NCBI RefSeq assembly: GCF_000797495.1
Contig: NZ_JTGN01000007.1
Span: 347,654 to 411,653, forward strand
DNA length: 64,000 nt
Source: Robinsoniella peoriensis
GTDB lineage: Bacteria; Bacillota; Clostridia; Lachnospirales; Lachnospiraceae
Direction of reading: 5' to 3'
Shown one piece after another: positions 15,942 through 24,335 of this stretch (position 1 is its first letter; the number at the start of each line of letters is the position of its first letter). The translations under genes were made by a program, and so were the position numbers. The notes beneath the pieces are model-generated. The model had not been told where the DNA came from. It did not search any database and saw only the letters and a program-made list of their open reading frames with translations.

Positions 15942-16787
15942 GTGAACATTCGTGAAAAACTAATAGATAAAAAAAGAATCGTTGTAAAAATCGGTTCCTC
16001 ATCTTTGACACATGAGGAAACAGGTGCATTGAACCTGACAAAACTTGAAATTCTGGTACGTGAATTAAGTGATCTTCGCAATATGGGGAAAGATGTTATT
16101 TTAGTATCTTCCGGTGCAATTGCGGTTGGAACAAAAGCAGTAGGTATGGAATCCAAACCGGATGAAATAGCCAGAAAACAGGCATGTGCCGCAATTGGAC
16201 AGGCTAAGCTTATGATGATTTACCAGAAGCTGTTTTCGGAATACGGACAAATGGCTGCCCAGATTTTAATGACAAAGAACACAATGGTAGATAATTTAAG
16301 CAGAAAAAATGCATTGAATACCTTTCAGGAATTATTAAAGCTTGGCGCAATTCCTATCGTTAATGAAAATGATACAGTATCTACCTATGAAATGCGCTTT
16401 GGTGACAATGATACTCTTTCAGCCATTGTAGCCGCCCTGGTTGGGGCAGACCTTCTGATTCTGCTTTCTGATATTGACGGACTGTTTACCGACGACCCTA
16501 ATCAGAATCCCAATGCAAAGTTTATAGATATCGTAGAAACTCTGGATGATCATTTAATGGGCATGGGAAAAGACAGCAGCAAAAGCAGCGTTGGAACAGG
16601 CGGAATGGCAACCAAACTGGTTGCAGCCAAAATAGCTACTTCCGCAGGTACCGATATGGTAATTGCCAACGGGGAAGATTTTCATGTTCTACATAAAATA
16701 GTCCAGGGACGTAACCATGGAACTCTGTTCCTGGCAAAATCCGATGCAGATTTCTTCCTGATTGATTACCTGGAAGAAATGCAGTAA
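15942..16787 (+). CDS. proB: glutamate 5-kinase
   Basis: 281 residues, the short form consisting of the amino acid kinase domain without the C-terminal PUA domain. Motifs: VVKIGSSSLTHE, ILVSSGAIAVG, IPIVNENDTVSTYE, FGDNDTLSAIVAALVGAD, and SSKSSVGTGGMATKLVAAKIA. It catalyses ATP-dependent phosphorylation of glutamate, the first and feedback-regulated step of proline synthesis. GTG start at 15942 after AAGGAGG. proA lies two genes downstream. Confidence 0.97.
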   Translation: MNIREKLIDKKRIVVKIGSSSLTHEETGALNLTKLEILVRELSDLRNMGKDVILVSSGAIAVGTKAVGMESKPDEIARKQACAAIGQAKLMMIYQKLFSEYGQMAAQILMTKNTMVDNLSRKNALNTFQELLKLGAIPIVNENDTVSTYEMRFGDNDTLSAIVAALVGADLLILLSDIDGLFTDDPNQNPNAKFIDIVETLDDHLMGMGKDSSKSSVGTGGMATKLVAAKIATSAGTDMVIANGEDFHVLHKIVQGRNHGTLFLAKSDADFFLIDYLEEMQ

Positions 16788-16808
16788 TATAATACAGTAA
16801 GTAGTTTA

Positions 16809-16917
16809 AGGTTGAAAGAAAATTATGATATAGAAAGGACGCCACGATGTGATTCTTTCAACCTGTTTAATTGTGGCAGTATTGCAGGCTTGCCTGCAAT
16901 ATGCAATGGGAATCATT
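16809..16917 (+). repeat. two-hairpin leader motif, copy in front of the DUF896 gene
   Basis: Hairpin 1: AGGTTGAAAGAA (16809-16820) with TTCTTTCAACCT (16853-16864), a perfect 12-bp stem whose loop carries GAAAGGACGCCACG and a GTG. Hairpin 2: GCA-(G)-TATTGCAGGC (16876-16889) with GCCTGCAATATGC (16892-16904), 13 pairs with one bulged G. The start codon follows at 16918. A closely matching element precedes minC and a shorter version precedes mutL. Confidence 0.8.
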
Positions 16918-17136
16918 ATGAATCAGGAAAAATTAGATCGAATCAATGAACTGGCAAGGAAATCTAAGGCCGAAGGACTTACCGAATCAGAGAAAAAAGA
17001 ACAGGCAGATCTTCGAAGAGAATACATTGAATCCATCCGCAGCAATCTTAGAAGCCAGTTAAATAATATTGATATGCAGGAAGAAGACGGCACCATCATT
17101 AATTTAGGTGAAAAGTATGGAAAAAAAGGAAATTAG
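16918..17136 (+). CDS. DUF896 (YnzC-like) protein
   Basis: 72 residues: MNQEKLDRINELARKSKAEG, then LTESEKKEQADLRREYIESI and a polar tail, a match to DUF896, small helical-hairpin proteins of unknown function in Firmicutes. ATG 16918 agrees with family N-termini. A GTG at 16849 with AAAGGA nine bases upstream is in frame and would add 23 residues encoded by the leader repeat; I treat that as less likely because the repeat's reading frame is not conserved in the minC copy. The 3' end overlaps the fthC start. Confidence 0.85.
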   Translation: MNQEKLDRINELARKSKAEGLTESEKKEQADLRREYIESIRSNLRSQLNNIDMQEEDGTIINLGEKYGKKGN

Positions 17137-17665
17137 AACACTGATATTTCAAAAACGTGCACACCTTACAGAAGAGCTAATCCGCTCAGACAGTTATGCA
17201 ATCTGCCGCAAAATTATAGATTCAGAAGATTTTCAAAAAGCAGAGTGCATCTACGTCTATATGGATTATAATGGTGAAGTTTCTACCAGAGAACTTATCG
17301 ATGAGGCCTGGCGGCAAAAGAAACGTGTAGCGGCACCAAAGGTAACAGGTGCGGATATGGTTTATTATTATATTCATTCTTATGATGATGTAGCTCCCGG
17401 ATATTTTCATATTCCGGAACCGGTTACCACAGACCAGGCGCTGGAAGAAAATGCCCTGTTAATCGTACCCGGCGTGGCTTTCGATACTGCGTGCCACCGA
17501 TGCGGTTATGGCAAAGGATTTTATGACCGCTATCTGAATATACATAAAAAACACAGAACAATTGCGATTGCTTTTGATTTTCAGTTAGTAGGCAGCGTCC
17601 CATCTGATGCACATGATATCCTGCCTCAGATGCTGATTACACCTACTGCAAGCTATTTTGCATAA
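17117..17665 (+). CDS. 5-formyltetrahydrofolate cyclo-ligase
   Basis: 182 residues. It has the family motifs VYVYMDYNGEVSTRELI-like IYVYMDYNGEVST, LLIVPGVAFDTACHRCGYGKGFYDRYL (catalytic and ATP-binding loop) and IAIAFDFQLVGSVP. It converts 5-formyl-THF to 5,10-methenyl-THF using ATP, returning this storage folate to the one-carbon pool. I choose ATG 17117, with AGGTGA upstream, rather than GTG 17108. It overlaps the DUF896 gene by 20 bases. Confidence 0.93.
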   Translation: MEKKEIRTLIFQKRAHLTEELIRSDSYAICRKIIDSEDFQKAECIYVYMDYNGEVSTRELIDEAWRQKKRVAAPKVTGADMVYYYIHSYDDVAPGYFHIPEPVTTDQALEENALLIVPGVAFDTACHRCGYGKGFYDRYLNIHKKHRTIAIAFDFQLVGSVPSDAHDILPQMLITPTASYFA

Positions 17666-17709
17666 CCGGAAACACTGATACCCATAAAATGATTGTGAGG
17701 AGGATTAAG

Positions 17710-18957
17710 ATGCAAACATTACAGGAAATCGGGCAGAAAGCCCAAAAGGCAAAGCCATCATTACAGACTTTAGAAACCCTGAAGAAAAATGCCGCACTGG
17801 AAGCAGTAGCAAATGCCCTTTTAGAGGAAAGCGACACCATATTAAAAGAAAATGAAAAAGACATCGAAGCTGCCCGTGCAAATCAGATGAAAGAAGGACT
17901 GGTTGACCGCCTTCTTCTGACCCGCGCACGAATTGAAGGAATGGCAGAAGGTCTGACACAGCTGGTTACTTTAGAAGACCCGATTGGAGAAGTTCTTTCT
18001 ATGAAGAAGCGTCCCAACGGACTGATGATCGGACAAAAAAGAGTTCCCCTTGGAGTAGTTGGCATCATCTATGAATCCCGCCCCAATGTTACGGCAGATG
18101 CCTTCGGACTCTGTTTTAAAACGGGAAATGCAGTCATTTTAAAAGGCGGAAGCGATGCAATTCATTCCAATAAAGCAATCGTTTCCGTAATACAGAATGC
18201 ATTAGCTGATTTAAATATTACCAGGGATGCAATTCAGCTGATTGAAGACAGTAACCGGGAAACGACTACTGCATTTATGAAATTAAATCAGTATGTGGAT
18301 GTACTGATTCCCAGAGGGGGCGCCGGCTTAATTCAGGCAGTTGTCAATAACAGCACCATTCCGGTAATTGAAACGGGAACTGGAAACTGCCATGTCTATG
18401 TAGATGAAACGGCAGACCTTAATATGGCAATTGATATCATTTTCAATGCAAAAACCCAGAGAATCGGCGTATGCAATGCATGTGAATCCATTGTTGTACA
18501 TAAGAATGTAATAAATAATCTGCTTCCGGCACTAAAAAACCGTCTGGATGAAAAAAATGTGGAGCTTCGGGGCGACCAGCCTGCAATGGATGCTGTTTCG
18601 GGTATTCTGCCTGCTGTAGAAGAGGACTGGGGCAGTGAATATCTGGATTACATCCTGTCTATAAAAACCGTTACATCCATAGAAGAAGCCATTTCTCATA
18701 TCAACCGGTATAATACAGGACATTCAGAAGCAATCATAACGAATGATTATTCCCATTCCCAGAAATTCCTGGAAGAAATTGATGCTGCCGCTGTCTATGT
18801 AAATGCCTCTACCCGCTTTACGGACGGATTTGAGTTTGGATTTGGTGCTGAGATCGGAATCAGTACGCAGAAACTTCATGCCAGAGGACCAATGGGTCTC
18901 CTTGCACTGACGACAACAAAATATATCATTTACGGGAATGGTCAGATCCGTAAATAA
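17710..18957 (+). CDS. proA: gamma-glutamyl phosphate reductase
   Basis: 415 residues of the aldehyde dehydrogenase fold: VGIIYESRPNVTADAFGLC, GNAVILKGGSDA, and the catalytic Cys segment TQRIGVCNACESIVVH. The C-terminal half ends with ARGPMGLLALTTTKY. It reduces gamma-glutamyl phosphate with NADPH to glutamate semialdehyde, completing the activation started by ProB. ATG 17710 follows GAGGAGG. proC is not in the window. Confidence 0.97.
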   Translation: MQTLQEIGQKAQKAKPSLQTLETLKKNAALEAVANALLEESDTILKENEKDIEAARANQMKEGLVDRLLLTRARIEGMAEGLTQLVTLEDPIGEVLSMKKRPNGLMIGQKRVPLGVVGIIYESRPNVTADAFGLCFKTGNAVILKGGSDAIHSNKAIVSVIQNALADLNITRDAIQLIEDSNRETTTAFMKLNQYVDVLIPRGGAGLIQAVVNNSTIPVIETGTGNCHVYVDETADLNMAIDIIFNAKTQRIGVCNACESIVVHKNVINNLLPALKNRLDEKNVELRGDQPAMDAVSGILPAVEEDWGSEYLDYILSIKTVTSIEEAISHINRYNTGHSEAIITNDYSHSQKFLEEIDAAAVYVNASTRFTDGFEFGFGAEIGISTQKLHARGPMGLLALTTTKYIIYGNGQIRK

Positions 18958-18967
18958 AATTTAAATT

Positions 18968-19005
18968 CCAGATTGGCGATCGTGATTGCTGATCTGGAGT
19001 TTTGT
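18968..19005 (+). terminator. hairpin after proA, possible terminator
   Basis: CCAGAT (18968-18973) pairs with ATCTGG (18992-18997) with further inner G-C pairs, followed by AGTTTTG. The T run is short. Confidence 0.45.
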
Positions 19006-19057
19006 CATATTTGCACATTTTAATTCATATACTGATAAGAGGAAGGGGTGTGCAGAT

Positions 19058-19933
19058 GTGGTAAAATTAAATCAAACTTATACATATGATGAAATCATGC
19101 AGTGTATCTATGAACTGGAATGCCGATTTTCCGATCTTTTGAAATTGTCCGTCATAGGATACAGCCACGATGAGCGAAAAATACCAATGCTTCAGATGGG
19201 AACGTCTGAGAAATGCCTGATTTGCAGTGCCGGGATACATGGCAGAGAAAGCATTAATCCGATCTTAATGTTAAAAATAATTGAGGATTACTGCATTTGT
19301 CCGGAATCCGGGAGTAAACTGTTGGAAGAATACAGTCTTTGTTTTCTGCCGCTTATGAATCCGGACGGATATGAAATCGCTTTATGCGGATATCAGTCCA
19401 TCCGCAATCCAATCTACCGCCATACAATTTTAATGGATGGTATCCCCTACGAGGAATGGAAATTCAATGGCCGGGGAGTGGATATTAACCGTAATTTTCC
19501 ATGCAAATCATTCCGGGTGCAGGGGAGGATGCTTTATCCCGGAAGCGAGAATGAAACACAGGCTTTAATCGGAGTATTCAGGCAATTTCCAAATTCAGTT
19601 GGGTACATAGATTTTCACTCCAGAGGACAGATCATTTATTACTTCCGTAACGCAATGCCAGCGTCTTATAATAAGGAAAGTGAACGAATGGCAAAACACC
19701 TTCAGTCACTTGCCCATTATGACCTTGGCAGCAGTGCAGAAGAATTCGGGGATGTAAGCAGTGGTGGAAACTCCGTAAACTATTACTCAGAGATATTCAA
19801 AAAGCTGGCTCTGACAGTGGAAACCGTCGCAGACGAAGCCGTATTTCCCCTGGATACCGAATATCAGATCCATACTTATGAAGAAATCAAAAAGATTCCT
19901 TTTTCTTTCCTTGAGAAATATTCTAAAAAATAA
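19058..19933 (+). CDS. M14-family zinc carboxypeptidase
   Basis: 291 residues. The zinc site is complete: H61-G-R-E64 in SAGIHGRESINP and H187 in YIDFHSRGQ. The general-base Glu is E255 in LALTVETVAD. These mark an M14 metallocarboxypeptidase. NPDGYEIALCG and GVDINRNFP are also typical, the latter carrying the substrate-binding Asn-Arg. No signal peptide is evident with the GTG start (19058, GGAAGGGG nine bases upstream), so it may be cytoplasmic; peptidoglycan-peptide or gamma-glutamyl substrates are possible but not shown. Confidence 0.85.
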   Translation: MVKLNQTYTYDEIMQCIYELECRFSDLLKLSVIGYSHDERKIPMLQMGTSEKCLICSAGIHGRESINPILMLKIIEDYCICPESGSKLLEEYSLCFLPLMNPDGYEIALCGYQSIRNPIYRHTILMDGIPYEEWKFNGRGVDINRNFPCKSFRVQGRMLYPGSENETQALIGVFRQFPNSVGYIDFHSRGQIIYYFRNAMPASYNKESERMAKHLQSLAHYDLGSSAEEFGDVSSGGNSVNYYSEIFKKLALTVETVADEAVFPLDTEYQIHTYEEIKKIPFSFLEKYSKK

Positions 19934-19980
19934 TGATCGCTTTTTTTGTCAGTTTTTGTTATAATATTTTCATATGCCTT

Positions 19981-19997
19981 GAGCATGTCTGAAAATT
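19981..19997 (+). repeat. short copy of the GCRTGTYTGAAAA element
   Basis: GAGCATGTCTGAAAATT matches the left half of the element after miaA (27390-27428) and the segment at 57964-57980. The right half here has diverged. Confidence 0.35.
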
Positions 19998-20046
19998 ACA
20001 GGTACCTGACAAGTACAGCATTGCGAAATGATAAGGAGTAAGATAC

Positions 20047-21507
20047 ATGAATCTGGAAAAAGAATTTGAAGAAGCATTAGACAAAATAGATTTAAATAAA
20101 GAACCCCCGGCAACGGAACCTTCTCGTCAATACTATTTTATAAAAAAGTGCCGTGAAATGGTTCGCCAGCAAAGCGAACATCTGGGCCGGAGGTTAACTG
20201 CATCCACCGTTACCTTTGGCTGTCAGATGAATGCCAGGGACTCCGAAAAATTAACCGGTATCCTGGAGCAGATCGGATACGAGATCATAGAAGATGAACA
20301 TGCAGATTTTGTAATTTATAATACCTGCACCGTAAGGGAAAATGCAAATCAGCGAGTATACGGCAGACTGGGTGCTTTAAACAGCATCAAGAAGAAAAAT
20401 CCCCACATGCTGATTGCTTTATGCGGCTGCATGATGCAGGAACCAAAAGTTGTTGAAAAATTAAAACAAAGTTACCGTTTTGTAGACCTGATTTTCGGTA
20501 CTCATAATATCTATAAGTTTGCTGAATTAATTGCCACACGTTACGATTCCGGCCGTATGGTGATTGATATCTGGAAAGACACAGACAAAATCGTGGAAGA
20601 TCTTCCAAGCGAACGGAAATATCCGTTCAAATCAGGCATTAATATCATGTTTGGGTGTAACAATTTCTGTAGTTACTGTATCGTACCTTATGTGCGTGGA
20701 AGAGAGCGAAGCCGGAATCCTAAGGATATCGTCCGGGAAATTGAACGTTTAGTGGCAGATGGCGTGGTGGAAGTCATGCTTTTAGGACAGAACGTAAATT
20801 CCTATGGAAAGAACCTGGAAACGCCTATGAGCTTTGCCGGACTTTTGAAAGAAATCGAAAAGATTGAAGGACTTGAACGAATTCGGTTTATGACCTCCCA
20901 TCCAAAGGATCTGTCAGAGGAACTGATTGAAACTATGAAGAACTCGTCAAAGATTTGCAGACACATGCATCTTCCCCTGCAGTCCGGCAGTTCCAGAATT
21001 TTAAAAGAAATGAACCGTCATTATTCGAAAGAGCAGTATCTGGATCTTGTGGACAGGCTTCGCTCGGCTGTACCTGATATTTCCCTGACCACAGATATTA
21101 TAGTAGGTTTTCCGGGTGAGACGGAAGAAGACTTTCTGGAAACGCTGGAAGTAGTGAGAGAAGTCCGCTTTGACAGTGCGTTTACCTTTATTTATTCCAA
21201 ACGTACCGGAACTCCCGCAGCAGCCAAAGACGATCAGGTGCCGGAAGATCAGGTGAAAAACCGCTTTGACCGGCTTTTAAAAGAAGTGCAGGAAATTTCC
21301 AGAGAGATGTCAGCCAGATATACCGGCGCCGTTCTTCCAGTGCTGGTAGAAGAGGTAAACGACCACAATAACAATTACATGACAGGACGTTTAAGCAATA
21401 ACCTGCTGGTACATTTTCCGGGTACACCGCAACTGCTTGGCAAAATTGTAAATGTACACCTGCAGGAATGCAAAGGCTTTTACTATATGGGCGAAATTGT
21501 AATATAG
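20047..21507 (+). CDS. miaB: tRNA-2-methylthio-N6-dimethylallyladenosine synthase MiaB
   Basis: 486 residues. UPF0004 N-terminal domain with three cluster Cys (TFGCQMNARDSEK, YNTCTVRENA, LCGCMMQ), a radical-SAM CxxxCxxC motif (C204-NNF-C208-SY-C211) and a C-terminal TRAM domain. It inserts a methylthio group at C2 of i6A37 in tRNAs reading U-initial codons. MiaA, which makes its substrate, is encoded 5 kb downstream with mutSL between, an arrangement that suggests one long operon. Confidence 0.97.
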   Translation: MNLEKEFEEALDKIDLNKEPPATEPSRQYYFIKKCREMVRQQSEHLGRRLTASTVTFGCQMNARDSEKLTGILEQIGYEIIEDEHADFVIYNTCTVRENANQRVYGRLGALNSIKKKNPHMLIALCGCMMQEPKVVEKLKQSYRFVDLIFGTHNIYKFAELIATRYDSGRMVIDIWKDTDKIVEDLPSERKYPFKSGINIMFGCNNFCSYCIVPYVRGRERSRNPKDIVREIERLVADGVVEVMLLGQNVNSYGKNLETPMSFAGLLKEIEKIEGLERIRFMTSHPKDLSEELIETMKNSSKICRHMHLPLQSGSSRILKEMNRHYSKEQYLDLVDRLRSAVPDISLTTDIIVGFPGETEEDFLETLEVVREVRFDSAFTFIYSKRTGTPAAAKDDQVPEDQVKNRFDRLLKEVQEISREMSARYTGAVLPVLVEEVNDHNNNYMTGRLSNNLLVHFPGTPQLLGKIVNVHLQECKGFYYMGEIVI

Positions 21508-21522
21508 AGAGGAACAAAAAGC

Positions 21523-24171
21523 GTGGAACAACTAACACCAATGATGAAACAATATATGGCTACCAAGGAACAGTATAAAGATTGTATTTTATTTTACCGC
21601 CTTGGTGACTTTTACGAAATGTTTTTTGATGATGCCATAACTGCATCAAGAGAACTGGAAATTACATTAACAGGGAAAAATTGTGGACAGGAGGAGCGGG
21701 CGCCAATGTGCGGCGTTCCTCATCATGCTGTAGAAGGCTATTTAACAAAGCTGGTAGCAAAAGGCTACAAGGTGGCGATTTGTGAACAGGTAGAAGACCC
21801 GAAACTGGCAAAAGGAATTGTAAAAAGGGAAGTTTTGCGTATCGTAACGCCCGGTACCAATTTAAATACCCAGGCTCTGGATGAGACCCGGAATAATTAT
21901 CTGATGTGTATCGTCTATATGGCCGACAAATACGGCGTATCCATTTCTGACATTACAACCGGCGATTATTTTGTAACTGAACTGGATTCTGCCCGGAAAT
22001 TAATGGATGAGATCACCAAATTTTCTCCAAAAGAAATTATTTGCAATCATTCCTTTTATGTCAGCGGTATGGATATCGATGATCTGAAAAACAGGCTTGG
22101 CATCACCGTATATTCACTGGAATCCTGGTACTTTGACGATGATTTGTGTAAACGGTGCCTGATGGATCATTTCAAACTAAACAGTCTGGAAGGACTTGGA
22201 CTGGCTGACTACGACTGTGGCGTCATTGCTGCTGGAGCAATCCTTCAGTATCTGACGGAAACCCAGAAGACATCCCTTGCCAATCTGACCAGCCTTACTC
22301 CCTATGTAACAGGAAAATATATGATTATCGACAGTTCCACCAGACGAAATCTGGAACTGTGTGAAACCCTGCGTGAGAAACAAAAACGCGGCTCCCTTCT
22401 GTGGGTTCTGGATAAGACCAAGACCGCCATGGGCGCCAGGATGCTGAGAAGCTTCATTGAACAGCCGCTCATTGACAAATCTGAAATCAATTCCCGTCTG
22501 GATGCCATTGAAGAATTAAATCAAAATGCGATTTCCAGGGAAGAAATTCGGGAATACTTAAATCCGGTATATGACCTGGAACGGCTGATCAGTAAAATCA
22601 GTTATAAATCAGCCAATCCCAGAGATTTAATTGCTTTTAAAAGTTCCCTTTCCATGCTCCCCCACATTAAATACCTGCTGGGTGACTTTAAAAAGGAACT
22701 GCTTATGGATATCTTTGAGCAGATGGACGAGCTTAAAGACCTGTGTGATCTCATCGACAGCTCTATTATGGATGAACCGCCAATTACCATAAAAGAAGGT
22801 GGAATTATCAAAGAAGGATGTAATGAAGAGATCGATAAGCTGCGCCATGCAAAAACCGAAGGAAAGACATGGCTGGCTGAATTAGAAGCCAAAGAGAGGG
22901 ATAAAACCGGGATCAAAAACTTAAAAATTAAGTTTAACAAAGTTTTTGGTTACTATCTGGAAGTTACCAACTCCAATAAAAACATGGTTCCTGATTATTA
23001 TACACGTAAACAGACTCTGGCAAACGCAGAACGATATATTACACCGGAATTAAAAGAGCTGGAAGATATTATTCTGGGAGCAGAAGACAAGCTGTTTGCT
23101 TTAGAATATGACCTCTTCAACGATGTGCGGGACCGGATAGCTGCAGAAGTTGTTCGAATTCAGACGACGGCAAAAGCCGTGGCTAAAATTGATGTATTTG
23201 CCTCTCTTTCCCTGATAGCGGAACGCAATAACTTTGTACGCCCTATAATCAACGAAAAAGGGGTCATTGATATAAAAGAAGGCCGCCATCCCGTAGTGGA
23301 AAAAATGATATCCAATGATATGTTTATTTCCAACGATACATATCTGGACAATGGCAGTAACCGTATCTCCATTATCACAGGTCCTAATATGGCGGGTAAA
23401 TCCACTTATATGCGCCAAAGTGCCCTGATTGTATTAATGGCACAGATTGGCTGCTTTGTACCGGCGGCAAACGCAAAAATCGGCATCGTAGACCGAATCT
23501 TTACCCGTGTGGGTGCTTCTGACGATCTGGCATCCGGGCAAAGTACCTTTATGGTGGAAATGACTGAGGTTGCCAACATACTGAGAAATGCCACCTCCAA
23601 CAGCCTGCTGATCTTAGATGAAATCGGACGGGGTACCAGTACCTTTGACGGTCTGAGTATCGCCTGGGCAGTGGTAGAACACATTAGCAATCCAAGACTT
23701 TTAGGTGCCAAAACCCTTTTTGCCACCCACTACCATGAACTTACGGAACTGGAAGGCAAATTAAGCAGTGTCAATAACTACTGTATTGCCGTAAAGGAAA
23801 AAGGAGATGATATTGTCTTCCTTCGTAAAATAGTCAAAGGCGGTGCAGACAAGAGCTATGGTATCCAGGTTGCAAAATTAGCCGGGGTGCCGGAAAGCGT
23901 TATTGAACGTGCCAAACAGCTGGTAGAAGAACTGAGTGATGCGGATATTACGGCAAAGGCAAGGGAAATCCAGGCTGACACCGGCAACAAAACAAAAGTC
24001 AAAACAAAGAAATATGATCAGGTAGATTTAGAGCAGATGTCTCTTTTTGATACGGTCAGCGACCAGGATATTCTTCAGGAACTAAAGGAGATGGATATCA
24101 GTACACTGACTCCAATTGATGCACTTAACACAATTTACCGTCTTCAGAATAAGTTAAAGAATCGGTGGTGA
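21523..24171 (+). CDS. mutS: DNA mismatch repair protein MutS
   Basis: 882 residues, full length. The mismatch-contacting motif is near the N-terminus (LFYRLGDFYEMFFDDA, with the Phe-x-Glu reader as FYE). The ATPase has Walker A GPNMAGKSTYM (from G620), Walker B SLLILDEIGRGTSTFDG and the TLFATHYHELTELE segment. It recognises mispairs and recruits MutL. GTG start at 21523 after GAGAGG. Its stop lies five bases before the tandem leader motif of mutL. Confidence 0.98.
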   Translation: MEQLTPMMKQYMATKEQYKDCILFYRLGDFYEMFFDDAITASRELEITLTGKNCGQEERAPMCGVPHHAVEGYLTKLVAKGYKVAICEQVEDPKLAKGIVKREVLRIVTPGTNLNTQALDETRNNYLMCIVYMADKYGVSISDITTGDYFVTELDSARKLMDEITKFSPKEIICNHSFYVSGMDIDDLKNRLGITVYSLESWYFDDDLCKRCLMDHFKLNSLEGLGLADYDCGVIAAGAILQYLTETQKTSLANLTSLTPYVTGKYMIIDSSTRRNLELCETLREKQKRGSLLWVLDKTKTAMGARMLRSFIEQPLIDKSEINSRLDAIEELNQNAISREEIREYLNPVYDLERLISKISYKSANPRDLIAFKSSLSMLPHIKYLLGDFKKELLMDIFEQMDELKDLCDLIDSSIMDEPPITIKEGGIIKEGCNEEIDKLRHAKTEGKTWLAELEAKERDKTGIKNLKIKFNKVFGYYLEVTNSNKNMVPDYYTRKQTLANAERYITPELKELEDIILGAEDKLFALEYDLFNDVRDRIAAEVVRIQTTAKAVAKIDVFASLSLIAERNNFVRPIINEKGVIDIKEGRHPVVEKMISNDMFISNDTYLDNGSNRISIITGPNMAGKSTYMRQSALIVLMAQIGCFVPAANAKIGIVDRIFTRVGASDDLASGQSTFMVEMTEVANILRNATSNSLLILDEIGRGTSTFDGLSIAWAVVEHISNPRLLGAKTLFATHYHELTELEGKLSSVNNYCIAVKEKGDDIVFLRKIVKGGADKSYGIQVAKLAGVPESVIERAKQLVEELSDADITAKAREIQADTGNKTKVKTKKYDQVDLEQMSLFDTVSDQDILQELKEMDISTLTPIDALNTIYRLQNKLKNRW

Positions 24172-24175
24172 TACA

Positions 24176-24251
24176 AGTGTGAAACAAAAATCATTTCAAA
24201 CTTTCTATTAGCGCAGTACCGCAGACTAATCTGCGGTATGCAGGAGGTATA
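24176..24251 (+). repeat. leader motif in front of mutL, tandem copy A
   Basis: 76 bases nearly identical to the next 77. GTGTGAAA/TTTCAAAC can form hairpin 1. GCA-(G)-TACCGCAG with CTGCGGTATGC forms hairpin 2 with the same bulged G as the copies at 16.8 kb. It ends with AGGAGGTATA. Differences from copy B are one missing A and two or three substitutions. Confidence 0.85.
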
Positions 24252-24331
24252 AGTTTGAAAACAAAAATCATTTCAAACTTTCTATTAGTGCAGTACCGCA
24301 GACTAATCTGCGGTATGCAGGAGGTATACGC
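24252..24331 (+). repeat. leader motif in front of mutL, tandem copy B
   Basis: GTTTGAAA (24253-24260) pairs with TTTCAAAC (24271-24278). GCA-(G)-TACCGCAG pairs with CTGCGGTATGC over a 6-base loop. AGGAGG follows as the mutL ribosome binding site and the mutL ATG is at 24332. Confidence 0.85.
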
Positions 24332-24335
24332 ATGA
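24255..24335 (+). CDS. possible 26-codon ORF translationally coupled to mutL
   Basis: TTG 24255 sits seven bases after the AGGAGG of copy A. The frame stays open through copy B (MKTKIISNFLLVQYRRL, then ICGMQEVYA) and stops in an ATGA overlap with mutL. The spacing of RBS and the overlap suggest it can be translated. It may only be a by-product of the duplication. No recognised peptide. Confidence 0.35.
   Translation: MKTKIISNFLLVQYRRLICGMQEVYA

Noticed and set aside
16849..16917. N-terminal extension of the DUF896 protein from GTG 16849
   Set aside because: The extension is encoded wholly by the leader repeat, whose frame is not conserved in the minC copy, and family N-termini match ATG 16918.
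24176..24331. Insertion sequence or transposon end
   Set aside because: No transposase or target-site duplication is visible; the unit is only 76-77 bases with RNA-like hairpins and RBS.
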